Source: Pseudomonadota bacterium
GTDB taxonomy: Bacteria > Pseudomonadota > Alphaproteobacteria > Rhizobiales > Hyphomicrobiaceae
Length of the DNA: 64,000 bases
Assembly (NCBI GenBank): GCA_023405815.1
Contig: JAEXXM010000042.1
Coordinates: 1 to 64,000 of the forward strand
Reading direction: 5' to 3'
Shown here piece after piece: positions 63,897 to 64,000 of the stretch; the stretch's first letter is position 1, and each line of letters begins with the position of its first letter. The notes under the pieces are model-generated. The model saw only the letters and a list, made by a program, of their open reading frames with translations. It made no database searches and was not told where the DNA came from. The position numbers and the translations under genes were made by a program.

Positions 63897-64000
63897 TCAA
63901 ACATGAATGATACGATCAATTGCTGAAGCAACTATTTCACCAATTGTAGACTCGCAGGCGAGGCACGTCGCCGCAATCTGCCTCAAGGTGCAACCCCGGG

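Overview
The window is GC-rich, gene-dense chromosomal DNA from an alphaproteobacterium, most likely of the order Hyphomicrobiales. The evidence is the gene content: alphaproteobacterial RpoD, a DnaG without zinc ligands, a DUF3126 protein beside cysE, ELM1-like proteins and a BTLCP transglutaminase-like protein. A quinoprotein-dehydrogenase-associated SoxYZ-like carrier hints at a methylotrophic lineage such as Hyphomicrobium, but no methanol dehydrogenase gene lies here, so this is inference. No prophage, transposase, rRNA operon or CRISPR array is visible.

Layout. 1-2.1 kb: a 107-bp perfect direct repeat, the 5' stub of an enoyl-CoA hydratase gene, then cysE, a DUF3126 gene and a gamma-carbonic anhydrase gene. 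2.1-7 kb: signalling and envelope genes (BTLCP, double PilZ, PAS, rhomboid, CBS, patatin). 7-12 kb: hisI, folE, an Fe-S scaffold gene, a cupin gene, yidD, recO, a CAP-domain gene, a small membrane protein gene and a GreA/GreB-like gene. 12-20.6 kb: the SoxYZ-like carrier, a nucleoside deoxyribosyltransferase, DUF817, then the macromolecular synthesis genes rpoD, dnaG and a YqeY gene, and a cupin gene broken by one extra base. 20.7-28.3 kb: carA, two tandem secreted paralogues, carB, greA and an Lrp/AsnC regulator. 28.4-31.2 kb: two ELM1-family genes flanking a CPBP protease-like gene. 31.4-41 kb: a 2OG-Fe(II) oxygenase, EttA, two hypothetical proteins, a UdgX-like uracil-DNA glycosylase, an MFS exporter, and a ligase-exonuclease DNA repair pair. 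41-46 kb: small secreted or membrane proteins, an aldo/keto reductase, DUF411, DUF2267, an HPF-like protein and a LysR regulator.

46-61.3 kb is a polyamine uptake and catabolism region. It holds two glutamine-synthetase-like (gamma-glutamylpolyamine synthetase type) genes, a GntR regulator, a PotFGHI-type ABC importer, a PuuB-like oxidoreductase, a GabT-like aminotransferase, a PuuC-like aldehyde dehydrogenase, a second class-III aminotransferase and a TetR regulator. Together they would import putrescine or related amines, glutamylate them, oxidise them to gamma-glutamyl-GABA and GABA, and pass the carbon to succinate. No PuuD-type hydrolase is present. Two near-identical 12-bp palindromes flank gntR and are probable GntR operators. 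Two CTAC-N3-GNAG palindromes lie between the aminotransferase and tetR genes. The window ends with a low-GC membrane protein gene, tRNA-Ser(UGA) and an MHYT-PAS-GGDEF diguanylate cyclase.

The least explained element is at 46.09-46.29 kb. A 33-codon ORF with a good ribosome-binding site is followed by an RNA segment with a potential H-type pseudoknot and competing pairings that abut the ribosome-binding site of a GNAT acetyltransferase gene. It is a candidate for an undescribed cis-regulatory RNA.
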